This document shows, one piece after another, positions 1-6,265 of a stretch of DNA of 10,602 nucleotides; the first letter of the stretch is position 1; every line of letters begins with the position of its first letter. The stretch spans positions 1 to 10,602 of the forward strand of contig JAMCQI010000037.1 of NCBI GenBank assembly GCA_023381515.1. Reading direction: 5' to 3'. Under the pieces are notes generated by a model. The model did not search any database. It was not told where the DNA came from and was given only the letters and a program-made list of their open reading frames with translations. This DNA is from Chloroflexota bacterium. Lineage in GTDB: Bacteria; Chloroflexota; Anaerolineae; UBA4142. A program made the translations under genes and the position numbers.

Positions 1-80
1 CTATTTAGCTATCCGAGTGCGCCGCCCAACCCAATCTTGATATTGCCCCTTCCACTCGGACAGGGACCTTTTTTTCGGCT

Positions 81-1193
81 CTAATCGAATTTGACGACCC
101 CTCGGATGTTTTTGCCCGCGAGCATATCCGCATACCCTTGGTTAATTTCGTCCAGGGTGTACGTCCTGGTCACCAGCTCTTTCAGCTTCAGTTGGCCATG
201 CTTGTAGAGATCAAGCAGGCGTGGAATATCGACCAACGGATTGCTCGCCCCGTAGAGGGTGCCCATCAGCGTCTTTTGCGACAGGACGAGCTGGAGCGGG
301 CTGATCGGTAAATTATCAAAGGTCGCGGGCGTCAGCCCGATGACGACGATCGTTCCACACTTGCCCGTTGCGGCGAAAGCCTGCGCAATCGTCGTGGGGC
401 TGGAAATCGCTTCAAAGGCATAGTCCACGCCTGCTCCGTTCGTCAGCTCCATCACGCGTGCGACCACATCTTGCTTTTGCGAATTGATGGTGTGCGCTGC
501 GCCGAACTCGGTCGCGCGTGCCAGTTTGCCGTCCACCGCATCCGCGGCGATGATCGTGGTCGCACCTGCGATCCGTGCCCCCTGGATCACGTTCATGCCG
601 ATGCCCCCTGCGCCGATTACAAGCACGCTGCTCCCCGGCGCGACGTGTGCGCGATGCACGGCCGCGCCAAAGCCCCCGGCGACTCCACATCCCACCAGGC
701 AGGCCAGGTCGAGGGGATACTCTTTGTCGATCGCGCAGATCGAATTCTCGTTCACGACCGCGTATTCGCTAAACGCGCCCGTCATACAGAATTGGCCGAC
801 GTTCTGCCCCGCGCGGTTGTGCAGGCGGTAGGTGCCATCCGGCAGAGGACCTTTCGAGAGACCGGCCCCCATCACGCACGCGTGGCTCATGCCCGAGGCA
901 CAATAGCGGCATTTGCCGCAAGCGGGAATGAACATGAGGACGACATGGTCCCCCGGCTTGGCCCGCGTGACGCCCGCCCCGACGCTTGCCACAATCCCCG
1001 CACCCTCATGTCCCAGCGCCATCGGCATCATGCCGACCGGGCGGTCGCCTGCCATGACGTGATAGTCCGAGTGGCACAATCCAACGGCGGACATTTTCAC
1101 CAGCACCTCGCCCGCCTTCGGCTCGTCCAGCTCCAACTCTTCGATCCTGAGTGGTTCTTTTGGAGCGTAAATAACCGCCGCGCGTGTCTTCAT
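81..1193 (-). CDS. Zinc-dependent alcohol dehydrogenase (MDR superfamily)
   Basis: 370-residue medium-chain dehydrogenase/reductase, the full family length, predicted to oxidise an alcohol (or reduce an aldehyde) with NAD in the cytoplasm. The catalytic zinc ligands are visible as C40 (GLCHSD), H62 (GHEGAG) and C169 (VGCGV). The four structural-zinc cysteines are C92, C95, C98 and C106. The Rossmann loop GAGGIG lies at 194-199, with an acidic residue (D218) at the end of the next strand, which favours NAD over NADP. The overall pattern resembles class III / NDMA-dependent alcohol dehydrogenases; the substrate cannot be told. The ATG at 1193 is preceded by a strong Shine-Dalgarno (AGGAGG at 1198-1203, GGAGG at 1201-1205) and by its own promoter. 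It is transcribed divergently from the aminotransferase, so the two may share regulation. Confidence 0.95.
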   Translation of the reverse strand: MKTRAAVIYAPKEPLRIEELELDEPKAGEVLVKMSAVGLCHSDYHVMAGDRPVGMMPMALGHEGAGIVASVGAGVTRAKPGDHVVLMFIPACGKCRYCASGMSHACVMGAGLSKGPLPDGTYRLHNRAGQNVGQFCMTGAFSEYAVVNENSICAIDKEYPLDLACLVGCGVAGGFGAAVHRAHVAPGSSVLVIGAGGIGMNVIQGARIAGATTIIAADAVDGKLARATEFGAAHTINSQKQDVVARVMELTNGAGVDYAFEAISSPTTIAQAFAATGKCGTIVVIGLTPATFDNLPISPLQLVLSQKTLMGTLYGASNPLVDIPRLLDLYKHGQLKLKELVTRTYTLDEINQGYADMLAGKNIRGVVKFD

Positions 1194-1208
1194 AGGGCCT
1201 CCTCCATC

Positions 1209-1227
1209 AGAGTGGATCTTCCACTCT
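1209..1227 (-). promoter_or_regulatory. Small hairpin in the alcohol dehydrogenase leader
   Basis: AGAGTGG (1209-1215) and CCACTCT (1221-1227) form a perfect 7-bp stem with a 5-nt loop. It lies between the predicted transcription start and the Shine-Dalgarno (1198-1205), only a few bases from the latter. It could be an operator half-site pair or an RNA stem affecting translation or stability; neither role is shown by the sequence. Confidence 0.4.
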
Positions 1228-1261
1228 CCGGAATCTTGTCATACGACCACCGCCTGCACCC

Positions 1262-1290
1262 ATTATAACCACGCCCGTGGCAACTCGCAA
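1262..1290 (-). promoter_or_regulatory. Sigma-70-type promoter of the alcohol dehydrogenase
   Basis: On the minus strand TTGCGA (1285-1290) and a perfect TATAAT (1262-1267) are separated by 17 bp. Transcription would begin near 1255, giving a leader of about 60 nt that holds a 7-bp hairpin (1209-1227) just before the Shine-Dalgarno sequence. Confidence 0.65.
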
Positions 1291-1310
1291 TGGGCCGTCT
1301 TGGCGTTCTT

Positions 1311-1339
1311 TTGACTTGCACGGAATCTCCCACTATAAT
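1311..1339 (+). promoter_or_regulatory. Sigma-70-type promoter of the aminotransferase
   Basis: TTGACT (1311-1316), a 17-bp spacer and a perfect TATAAT (1334-1339). The start would be near 1346, leaving a leader of about 23 nt with the ribosome binding site AAAGGAG at 1354-1360. The promoter is back to back with that of the dehydrogenase. Confidence 0.8.
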
Positions 1340-1347
1340 TCGTGGGA
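1328..1347. repeat. Inverted repeat enclosing the aminotransferase -10 box
   Basis: TCCCAC (1328-1333) and GTGGGA (1342-1347) are perfect inverted arms around an 8-bp centre. Its first six bases are exactly the -10 hexamer (1334-1339). A dimeric repressor bound here would cover the -10 region and start site, so an operator is a reasonable inference. No regulator gene is in the window. Confidence 0.45.
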
Positions 1348-1368
1348 CGCTGCAAAGGAGCACATCCT

Positions 1369-2511
1369 ATGATCGCCAAGCGCGCCCGCGAAATCAGACC
1401 ATTTCTTGTTATGGACGTCCTGGAAAGGGCTCGCGCCATGGAGCGCGAGGGAAAGCGCGTCATTCACCTAGAGGTCGGAGAGCCGGATTTCGACACGCCT
1501 CTCTGCGTCAAAGAAGCCGCCTGCCGCGCCCTGAGCGAAGGATTCACCCACTATACCCACAGTCTCGGCGATTGGGACCTCCGGGAGGCGATCGCGCGGC
1601 ACTATTACCGCACCTACGGCGTCTCGGTCTCACCCGAGCAGGTGATTGTGACGGCGGGGACTTCGCCTGCCATGATGCTCCTCTTCTCTGCTCTCGTCGA
1701 ACGGGGAGACGAGGTGATTCTCTCCGATCCCCACTATGCCTGCTACCCGAGCTTTATCCGGTTTCTCGAAGCCATCCCGGTCAACGTGGCCGTCCACGAA
1801 AAAGACGGGTTTCAGTATCGGCCGGAAGCGATCGCCAAAAAGATCTCGAAAAGAACGCGGGGCATCATGATCAATTCCCCGTCCAACCCGACCGGAAACC
1901 TGCTCTCGGCGGAACGCATGCAAGCGATCGCGCGCTTGTCCCCCTATATCATCTCCGACGAGATCTACCACGGCCTCGTCTACGAGGGGCAGGAGCACTC
2001 GATTCTCGAATTCACCGACCATGCCTTTGTGCTGAACGGCTTTTCCAAGCTCTATGCCATGACCGGGCTGCGCCTCGGCTATTTGATCGCTCCCCCGAAA
2101 TTCGTGCGCCCCATCCAAAAAATCCAGCAGAACTTTTTTATCTCGGCGAATTCGGTCGTCCAAAAGGCGGGCATCGCCGCCCTCGAGGCAAGCGCGGCGG
2201 ATGTGGCGCGGATGAAAGAGACCTTTGACGAACGCAGGCGCTATATGCTGCGGCGCCTCAAGGAATTGGGATTTGGGATTACCGTGGAACCGACCGGGGC
2301 ATTTTACTGCTTTGTGAACGCCAAGCATATCTCGAATGATTCATACCGGCTCGCGTTCGACATTCTGGAAAAGGCGGAGGTGGGCGTCGCGCCGGGGATC
2401 GACTTTGGCAAACGGGGTGAAGGCTATCTCCGCTTTTCCTACGCGAATTCCCTGGAAAACATCGCCGAGGGACTCGACCGCCTCGCCCGCTACCTCAACC
2501 CTACACATTGA
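1369..2511 (+). CDS. PLP-dependent class I/II aminotransferase
   Basis: 380 residues, typical of fold-type I aminotransferases (aspartate/alanine/aromatic group), which move an amino group between an amino acid and a 2-oxo acid. Visible landmarks: GEPDF at 37-41 (substrate loop), the NSPSNPTG motif around N173, SDEIY with D197 and Y200 (PLP ring contacts), the Schiff-base lysine K227 in GFSK, and the carboxylate-binding arginine R355 in LRFSYA. The ATG at 1369 is chosen because AAAGGAG lies 8 nt upstream; the in-frame GTG at 1342 lies within the inverted repeat next to the -10 box and before the predicted transcription start, so it cannot be used. nagA follows after 32 bp. The amino acid substrate is not deducible. 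Confidence 0.95.
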   Translation: MIAKRAREIRPFLVMDVLERARAMEREGKRVIHLEVGEPDFDTPLCVKEAACRALSEGFTHYTHSLGDWDLREAIARHYYRTYGVSVSPEQVIVTAGTSPAMMLLFSALVERGDEVILSDPHYACYPSFIRFLEAIPVNVAVHEKDGFQYRPEAIAKKISKRTRGIMINSPSNPTGNLLSAERMQAIARLSPYIISDEIYHGLVYEGQEHSILEFTDHAFVLNGFSKLYAMTGLRLGYLIAPPKFVRPIQKIQQNFFISANSVVQKAGIAALEASAADVARMKETFDERRRYMLRRLKELGFGITVEPTGAFYCFVNAKHISNDSYRLAFDILEKAEVGVAPGIDFGKRGEGYLRFSYANSLENIAEGLDRLARYLNPTH

Positions 2512-2535
2512 CAATCCTCCGAACCCTGCTAAAGT
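2508..2535 (+). promoter_or_regulatory. Promoter of nagA overlapping the aminotransferase stop
   Basis: A perfect TTGACA (2508-2513) contains the TGA stop codon (2509-2511) of the aminotransferase. After a 16-bp spacer comes TAAAGT (2530-2535), with TGC in front as an extended -10. The predicted start (about 2541-2544) coincides with the nagA ATG, so there is no room for a ribosome binding site. Confidence 0.6.
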
Positions 2536-2543
2536 AATATTCG

Positions 2544-3668
2544 ATGGAATCGCTCACCCTGGCAGGTCAAACTCTCCTCCCCGGCGGCGCATTCGCCGCC
2601 TCTACTATCCTCGTGCAGGACGGCCGCATCGCCGCCGTGCACGCCGGCGCCGATTCGCATGCGGATATCGTCGCCGGCGGCTGGATCGTTCCCGGTCTCA
2701 TCGATTTACAGGTCAACGGCGCGTTCGGGTTCGATCTGACCGCGGACAGCTCCGCCATCGCGTCGATCGCTTCCCACCTCCCCGCAACCGGCGTCACCGG
2801 CTTTCTCGGCACCTTGATTAGCTCGCCGCTCGAATCCTACTCCCGCATGCTTCATGACCTGGACCAGGCGGCTGCAGAGGCGCGCGGCGCCCGCGTGCTC
2901 GGCGTCCACCTCGAAGGACCCTATCTCAGTCCGCGGCGCAAGGGCGCGCACAACCCCGTCTACTTGCGGACTCCTTCCCTAGATGAGATCGACCGCTGGG
3001 TCGCGTCTCCATCTGTGCGCCTCGTCACCGTCGCTCCCGAATTGCCCGGTGCCCTCGAATTCATCCGACATCTGCGCACGCGTTACTTGGCTGTCAGCGC
3101 GGGGCACTCGGACGCGACGTACGAGCAAGCTGCGGCCGGATTCGACGCCGGCGTCACGTGGGGCACGCATCTCTTTAATGCCATGTCCCCCCTCGCCCAT
3201 CGCGAGCCGGGGCTCGCCGGGGCGCTCCTCTCCTGCGGCGTCCCCTACGGTCTGATTGCCGACGGCATTCACGTCCACCCAGCCGCCGTCAAGCTCGCTT
3301 GGCGCGCAGAAGGGCCGAAGGGGCTGACGCTCGTCACAGATGCGATGGCTGCGATGGGAATGACGCCCGGGCAATACCGCCTGGGCGACCGGGAGGTCAC
3401 CTTCGATACGCGCTCTGCGCGGCTGGCCGACGGAACGCTCGCGGGCAGCATCCTCCAGATGGACCAAGCGGTGCGCAACCTCATCACTTTTACCGGCTGC
3501 TCGCTCGCAGAAGCAATAACCGCAGCGAGCGCCACCCCCGCTCGGATCATCGGCCTCGCGAGCCAAGGGCAAGTCGCCCCCGGCTTTTCGGCTGACCTCG
3601 TCCTCCTCGACCCATCCATTCACGTCCAAATGACCCTCGTCGCGGGTCAAGTGGTGTACTCGAGGTAG
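2544..3668 (+). CDS. nagA: N-acetylglucosamine-6-phosphate deacetylase
   Basis: 374-residue amidohydrolase that removes acetate from GlcNAc-6-phosphate to give glucosamine-6-phosphate, the entry step in recycling cell-wall or chitin amino sugars; cytoplasmic. The family motifs are complete: PGLIDLQVNG (50-59) with the Gln/Asn pair that replaces the usual HxH, HLEGP with metal ligand E124, SAGHSDATY with H188, GTHLFNAM with H209, ADGIHVHP with H243, and LVTDAM with the catalytic D266. The Gln/Asn pair points to the single-metal form as in E. coli. The ATG at 2544 fits the start of the family alignment; no Shine-Dalgarno is present, and the upstream promoter suggests a leaderless message. No nagB, kinase or transporter is in the window, so the partner enzymes lie elsewhere. 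Confidence 0.95.
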   Translation: MESLTLAGQTLLPGGAFAASTILVQDGRIAAVHAGADSHADIVAGGWIVPGLIDLQVNGAFGFDLTADSSAIASIASHLPATGVTGFLGTLISSPLESYSRMLHDLDQAAAEARGARVLGVHLEGPYLSPRRKGAHNPVYLRTPSLDEIDRWVASPSVRLVTVAPELPGALEFIRHLRTRYLAVSAGHSDATYEQAAAGFDAGVTWGTHLFNAMSPLAHREPGLAGALLSCGVPYGLIADGIHVHPAAVKLAWRAEGPKGLTLVTDAMAAMGMTPGQYRLGDREVTFDTRSARLADGTLAGSILQMDQAVRNLITFTGCSLAEAITAASATPARIIGLASQGQVAPGFSADLVLLDPSIHVQMTLVAGQVVYSR

Positions 3669-4158
3669 ACGTTTCCCTTCAGTTGCATCCTCCCTCGATC
3701 TATTCATCCACCCTCGATTTCGCTCGCCTGCCGCCGTAGGTCGAATCGAACCGGGTCGCGCAGGCCGGCCCGGCGGCGCATCTGGTGCCAAGAGCTTTAC
3801 GGTCTTCTTCGGGCTCCGCCCCCGCTCATTGAGAGAAAAGCGCACGTGTGGCGAGAGGTGTTCGTCACGTCCCTGTGATCAGTTGGCGAAGGCCGACTTT
3901 GCTATGTGTCGCTGCGGTTTCCAACCGCCGTGTAGGTCGTGGGGTCGCATCTCCGTTGACAGCGCCAACAATCGCAACTATACTTTCGACCAGGGACACA
4001 AAACGAAAAGCGACCGGGAAGAGAAGGAAAGGAACCGAATCGGAGATATGCTAGAGTAAAACCCGGAAAATGTAGGTGGACATTACGAAATCCAGGTGTT
4101 CCCCTGACGCGTTCCCAAGGGGGCGATCTCTTTCTCGCGGACGCGTTTCCCGCGGTCG
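3669..4158. other. 490-bp intergenic region without a convincing gene
   Basis: Between nagA and the methyltransferase. Small open frames here (for example 3829-4059) have no family motif, and their composition looks random. No clear terminator with a T-tract follows nagA. The second half holds a strong promoter (3956-3984) and a leader of roughly 170 nt with three small inverted repeats: AATGT/ACATT at 4069-4084, CCCCT/AGGGG at 4101-4122 and CGCGG/CCGCG at 4136-4154. Confidence 0.6.
3956..3984 (+). promoter_or_regulatory. Near-consensus promoter upstream of the methyltransferase
   Basis: A perfect TTGACA (3956-3961), a 17-bp spacer and TATACT (3979-3984, five of six consensus). Transcription would begin near 3991, about 170 nt before the first methyltransferase start codon, an unusually long leader for this window. 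Confidence 0.75.
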
Positions 4159-4986
4159 ATGGACGAGACTGACAAGGATCAGAAGCAAGAAAGTCGCATG
4201 AACGGCAAGCCCAGAGGACTCGGACCGGAATACGGCGCCCAATTCGGGGACCCGAGTGTGGTCGCGGCCTATCCAACGCGACCCCCGTATCCGCGTGAAG
4301 TATTCGAAATCTTGCTGGGACTCATCCGCGACGAATCGCCCGCGGTCCTCGACTTGGGCTGTGGGACCGGAGAGGTCGGTCGCGTACTCGCGCCCCATGT
4401 CCGCCACATCGATGCCGTTGACCCTTCCGGCCCCATGTTGGCGCGCGGGCAAGCCCTTCCCGGCGGGCAGCAGCCCAACATCCATTGGATTGCTTCCACC
4501 GCCGAAGACTTGAACTATCCCACCCAATATGCGCTCGTCGTCGCGGCCGAAAGCCTCCACTGGATGGATTGGTACACCGTACTGCCGAGAATTCACGACA
4601 GCCTCACTCCCCGGGGAGAGCTAGCTATCATTCTTGGACGAGGCTTTCTCGACGAACCGTGGGCCGGAGAGCTGGGCCCACTAATCGCCCGCTACTCGAC
4701 GAACCGAGAGTACGAGCCTTATGATCTCTTGAAGGAGCTCGCTAGCCGTAACCTTTTCATCCCCGAGGAGCACGTCAAGACCCGGCGCGTTCCATTCTCG
4801 CAGGCCGTAGATGAATATATCGAGTCTTTCCACTCCCGCAACGGCTTGTCGCGCGATCGCTTGGGGTCAAGCGCTGAGGCGTTTGATGCCGAACTCAGAA
4901 CGATCATTTCCCAGTACCAACCGGGTCCCCTACTGGAGTTTGAACTCGTCGCGGATCTTGCCTGGGGGAAACCCCTCGCGACGTGA
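4159..4986 (+). CDS. Class I SAM-dependent methyltransferase
   Basis: 275 residues with a Rossmann-type methyltransferase core of the Methyltransf_11/25 (UbiE / trans-aconitate methyltransferase-like) kind. Motif I DLGCGTGEVG is at 65-74. The acidic residue that binds the SAM ribose is D88 (AVDPSGPML). TAEDL is at 114-118, and the ESLHWMDW segment (131-138) followed by LTPRGELAI is characteristic of this group. The substrate is unknown; small-molecule carboxyl, O- or N-methylation are all possible. No start has a good ribosome binding site. The ATG at 4159 follows a GC-rich hairpin; the in-frame ATG at 4198 would still keep the conserved GLGPEYGAQF segment and is equally likely. It is alone on its strand, with its own promoter. 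Confidence 0.88.
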   Translation: MDETDKDQKQESRMNGKPRGLGPEYGAQFGDPSVVAAYPTRPPYPREVFEILLGLIRDESPAVLDLGCGTGEVGRVLAPHVRHIDAVDPSGPMLARGQALPGGQQPNIHWIASTAEDLNYPTQYALVVAAESLHWMDWYTVLPRIHDSLTPRGELAIILGRGFLDEPWAGELGPLIARYSTNREYEPYDLLKELASRNLFIPEEHVKTRRVPFSQAVDEYIESFHSRNGLSRDRLGSSAEAFDAELRTIISQYQPGPLLEFELVADLAWGKPLAT

Positions 4987-5028
4987 TCGGTTGTATCGAC
5001 CCCTCGGTAGCGTACATGCCCAAACAAA

Positions 5029-5053
5029 AACACCCGGTCCTTCGCCGGGTGTT
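5029..5053 (-). terminator. Rho-independent terminator, strongest on the minus strand
   Basis: AACACCCGG (5029-5037) and CCGGGTGTT (5045-5053) form a perfect 9-bp stem with a 7-nt loop. Read on the minus strand the stem is followed by TTTTTGTTTG, a proper U-tract. On the plus strand the following bases are only weakly T-rich, though the hairpin lies 42 bp after the methyltransferase stop and may stop that transcript too. It would end transcription coming from the nucleotidyltransferase and the reductase remnant. Confidence 0.75.
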
Positions 5054-5187
5054 CGTCTATTCTGCCTTCTCTCCCCTGCTCCTCTGCCACGGGGCTCCTG
5101 CATTCCCCTGCCGCCTCCTGCTCTCCGCCTTTTCGACTACCCAACCACCAAGCCATGCAACTATCCAGCTATCTCCCGTCGCCTGTT

Positions 5188-5417
5188 CTATCCCCTCCGC
5201 CGACATGAACTGCCCCTTCGCTCGACCTCGTGGACCAACTCTACGGTCCTGGCACTCAACGGGGTAGGCACCCCACACCTTGCCCCATGTGCACCACCTC
5301 GGCATTCAAATAATCAATCTCGGTGGGGTAGCCGCGCCGGATGCTCATCATGTATTTGAAGGGATCGCGGGGGTGTTGGAGTTGCTGGACGGTGCCGTGC
5401 AGAAATCGTTCGATAGT
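5188..5417 (-). pseudogene. C-terminal remnant of a ketopantoate-reductase-like (ApbA/PanE) gene
   Basis: Translating the minus strand from about 5417 gives a stretch containing MMSIRRGYPTEIDYLN and then HMGQ, which runs into a TGA at 5256-5258. In a different frame the sequence continues as GVPTPLSARTVELVHEVE up to a TAG at 5188-5190. Joined, these are the hallmark end of the 2-dehydropantoate 2-reductase C-terminal domain (pattern PTEID-LN then G-PTP-N and ELVH). A net one-base indel around 5275-5290 therefore breaks the frame. The N-terminal NAD(P)-binding domain and most of the C-terminal domain are missing: the sequence upstream passes within about 60 bp into the nucleotidyltransferase gene. 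Assignment to panE itself rather than another ApbA family member is inference. Confidence 0.72.
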
Positions 5418-5479
5418 GGATATTGTGCAAAAAGGGACTCCCAGGCAAAGGGGCTGGAAGCTTTGCTTTTTGGAGCGAG

Positions 5480-6229
5480 TCAAGTTTTCCGTTGTGGGTT
5501 CAGGTAGCTCCATTTGCCGACGTCGAGCGTGTACTGCGTGCTGGAAAGAAGGGTGCCGCGGCACACGCGGGGAGCTGGAGAGGGCTGGTTGATTTCGTGC
5601 TCCAGCCGGTGGGTCAACTCTTGCATCACCCACGCAGGGATGCGGGCTTGCTCCGAAGGATAGATATAGCCAAAGAGAACCAGATGATTGAAGAGGACGC
5701 GCCAATCAGGACCAAAGCGTCGCAGCAGTCGCCGCCAATCCAGGTTTTCGGCGTGAGCACGCAGGAGATGGGCAATGTCCGCGCCGTCATAGCGGTCGCG
5801 GGTCATGACAAAGCCTTTTGACCAGATCATTTCCTCGATCGGGATCAGCTTGATCGTTTTCCCCATCAATCTCCCGGCGGTGGAAAAAGTGAACCATTCG
5901 TCGTCGACGGTCGCGATGCCATTCCCGGAACTAAAGATGATGTCGACCAGATCGTCTTCATGAAACGCCTTGCCCAACCAGATCGGGTCGGTCAATTCAG
6001 TCTTGAAGCCGGCGGCCGCCAAGGCTTGGAGAATCGCCCCAACCTCGCGCGGGTGCACAAACACATCAAAGTCTTTTGTATCCCGAGTAATACCCGTATA
6101 GCAACCAAGGGCGTAGGCGCCCCCCACGAGGAACGGCAGATGGGTGCGAAGGAGTTTCTCGAGCGTGCGGCGATAAAAGTCCCGGGTGCTCGGGGCAAGT
6201 TCATTTTCATTCGATGCGCACGTCTGCAT
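5480..6229 (-). CDS. Nucleotidyltransferase-fold protein (AbiEii/MNT-like group)
   Basis: About 249 residues from the ATG at 6229; an in-frame GTG at 6244 would add five. Neither has a clear ribosome binding site. The polymerase-beta-like nucleotidyltransferase signature is intact (numbering from the GTG): LVGGAYAL with GG at 41-42, RDTKDFDVFV with D58 and D60, and a third acidic residue D101 in DLVDIIFS. Such proteins transfer a nucleotide to a protein, RNA or small molecule; the target here is unknown. It lies 21-36 bp downstream of the metallophosphoesterase on the same strand, so the two are probably co-transcribed. The C-terminus (…CRGTLLSSTQYTLDVGKW…) stops about 25 residues after that block, and a reductase remnant follows, so the end may be altered or truncated. 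Confidence 0.82.
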   Translation of the reverse strand: MQTCASNENELAPSTRDFYRRTLEKLLRTHLPFLVGGAYALGCYTGITRDTKDFDVFVHPREVGAILQALAAAGFKTELTDPIWLGKAFHEDDLVDIIFSSGNGIATVDDEWFTFSTAGRLMGKTIKLIPIEEMIWSKGFVMTRDRYDGADIAHLLRAHAENLDWRRLLRRFGPDWRVLFNHLVLFGYIYPSEQARIPAWVMQELTHRLEHEINQPSPAPRVCRGTLLSSTQYTLDVGKWSYLNPQRKT

Positions 6230-6265
6230 GGCTTTCTCTTTCACCGATGCTTCGGAGGAGGGGAG

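Noticed and set aside
12..75. Inverted repeat TCCGAGTG/CACTCGGA (12-19, 53-60) followed by a T7 run at 69-75, as a possible terminator
   Set aside because: The loop is 33 nt and the T-run begins eight bases after the stem; on the minus strand, where the dehydrogenase would need it, no T-tract follows. Too weak to call.
471..1268. 265-codon open frame on the plus strand opposite the alcohol dehydrogenase
   Set aside because: Its translation has no family pattern, and it mirrors a fully convincing zinc dehydrogenase; an antisense by-product of GC-rich codon use.
3763..3770. Palindrome GGCCGGCC with surrounding GC-rich inverted sequence, as the nagA terminator
   Set aside because: No T-tract follows on either strand, and short GC palindromes are expected at this base composition.
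2979..3845. 288-codon open frame on the minus strand opposite nagA
   Set aside because: Arg/Gly-rich with no domain; nagA on the other strand has every catalytic motif.
4041..4059. Three-codon mini-frame (ATG CTA GAG TAA) with a purine-rich sequence in front, as a leader peptide
   Set aside because: The nearest GGAG is only two bases from the ATG, the peptide is too short to judge, and nothing links it to control of the methyltransferase.
5054..5135. Strongly purine-rich minus strand (many GG runs), as a possible G-quadruplex or coding region
   Set aside because: The G runs are mostly two bases long and irregularly spaced, and no frame carries a protein motif; probably decayed sequence after the reductase remnant.
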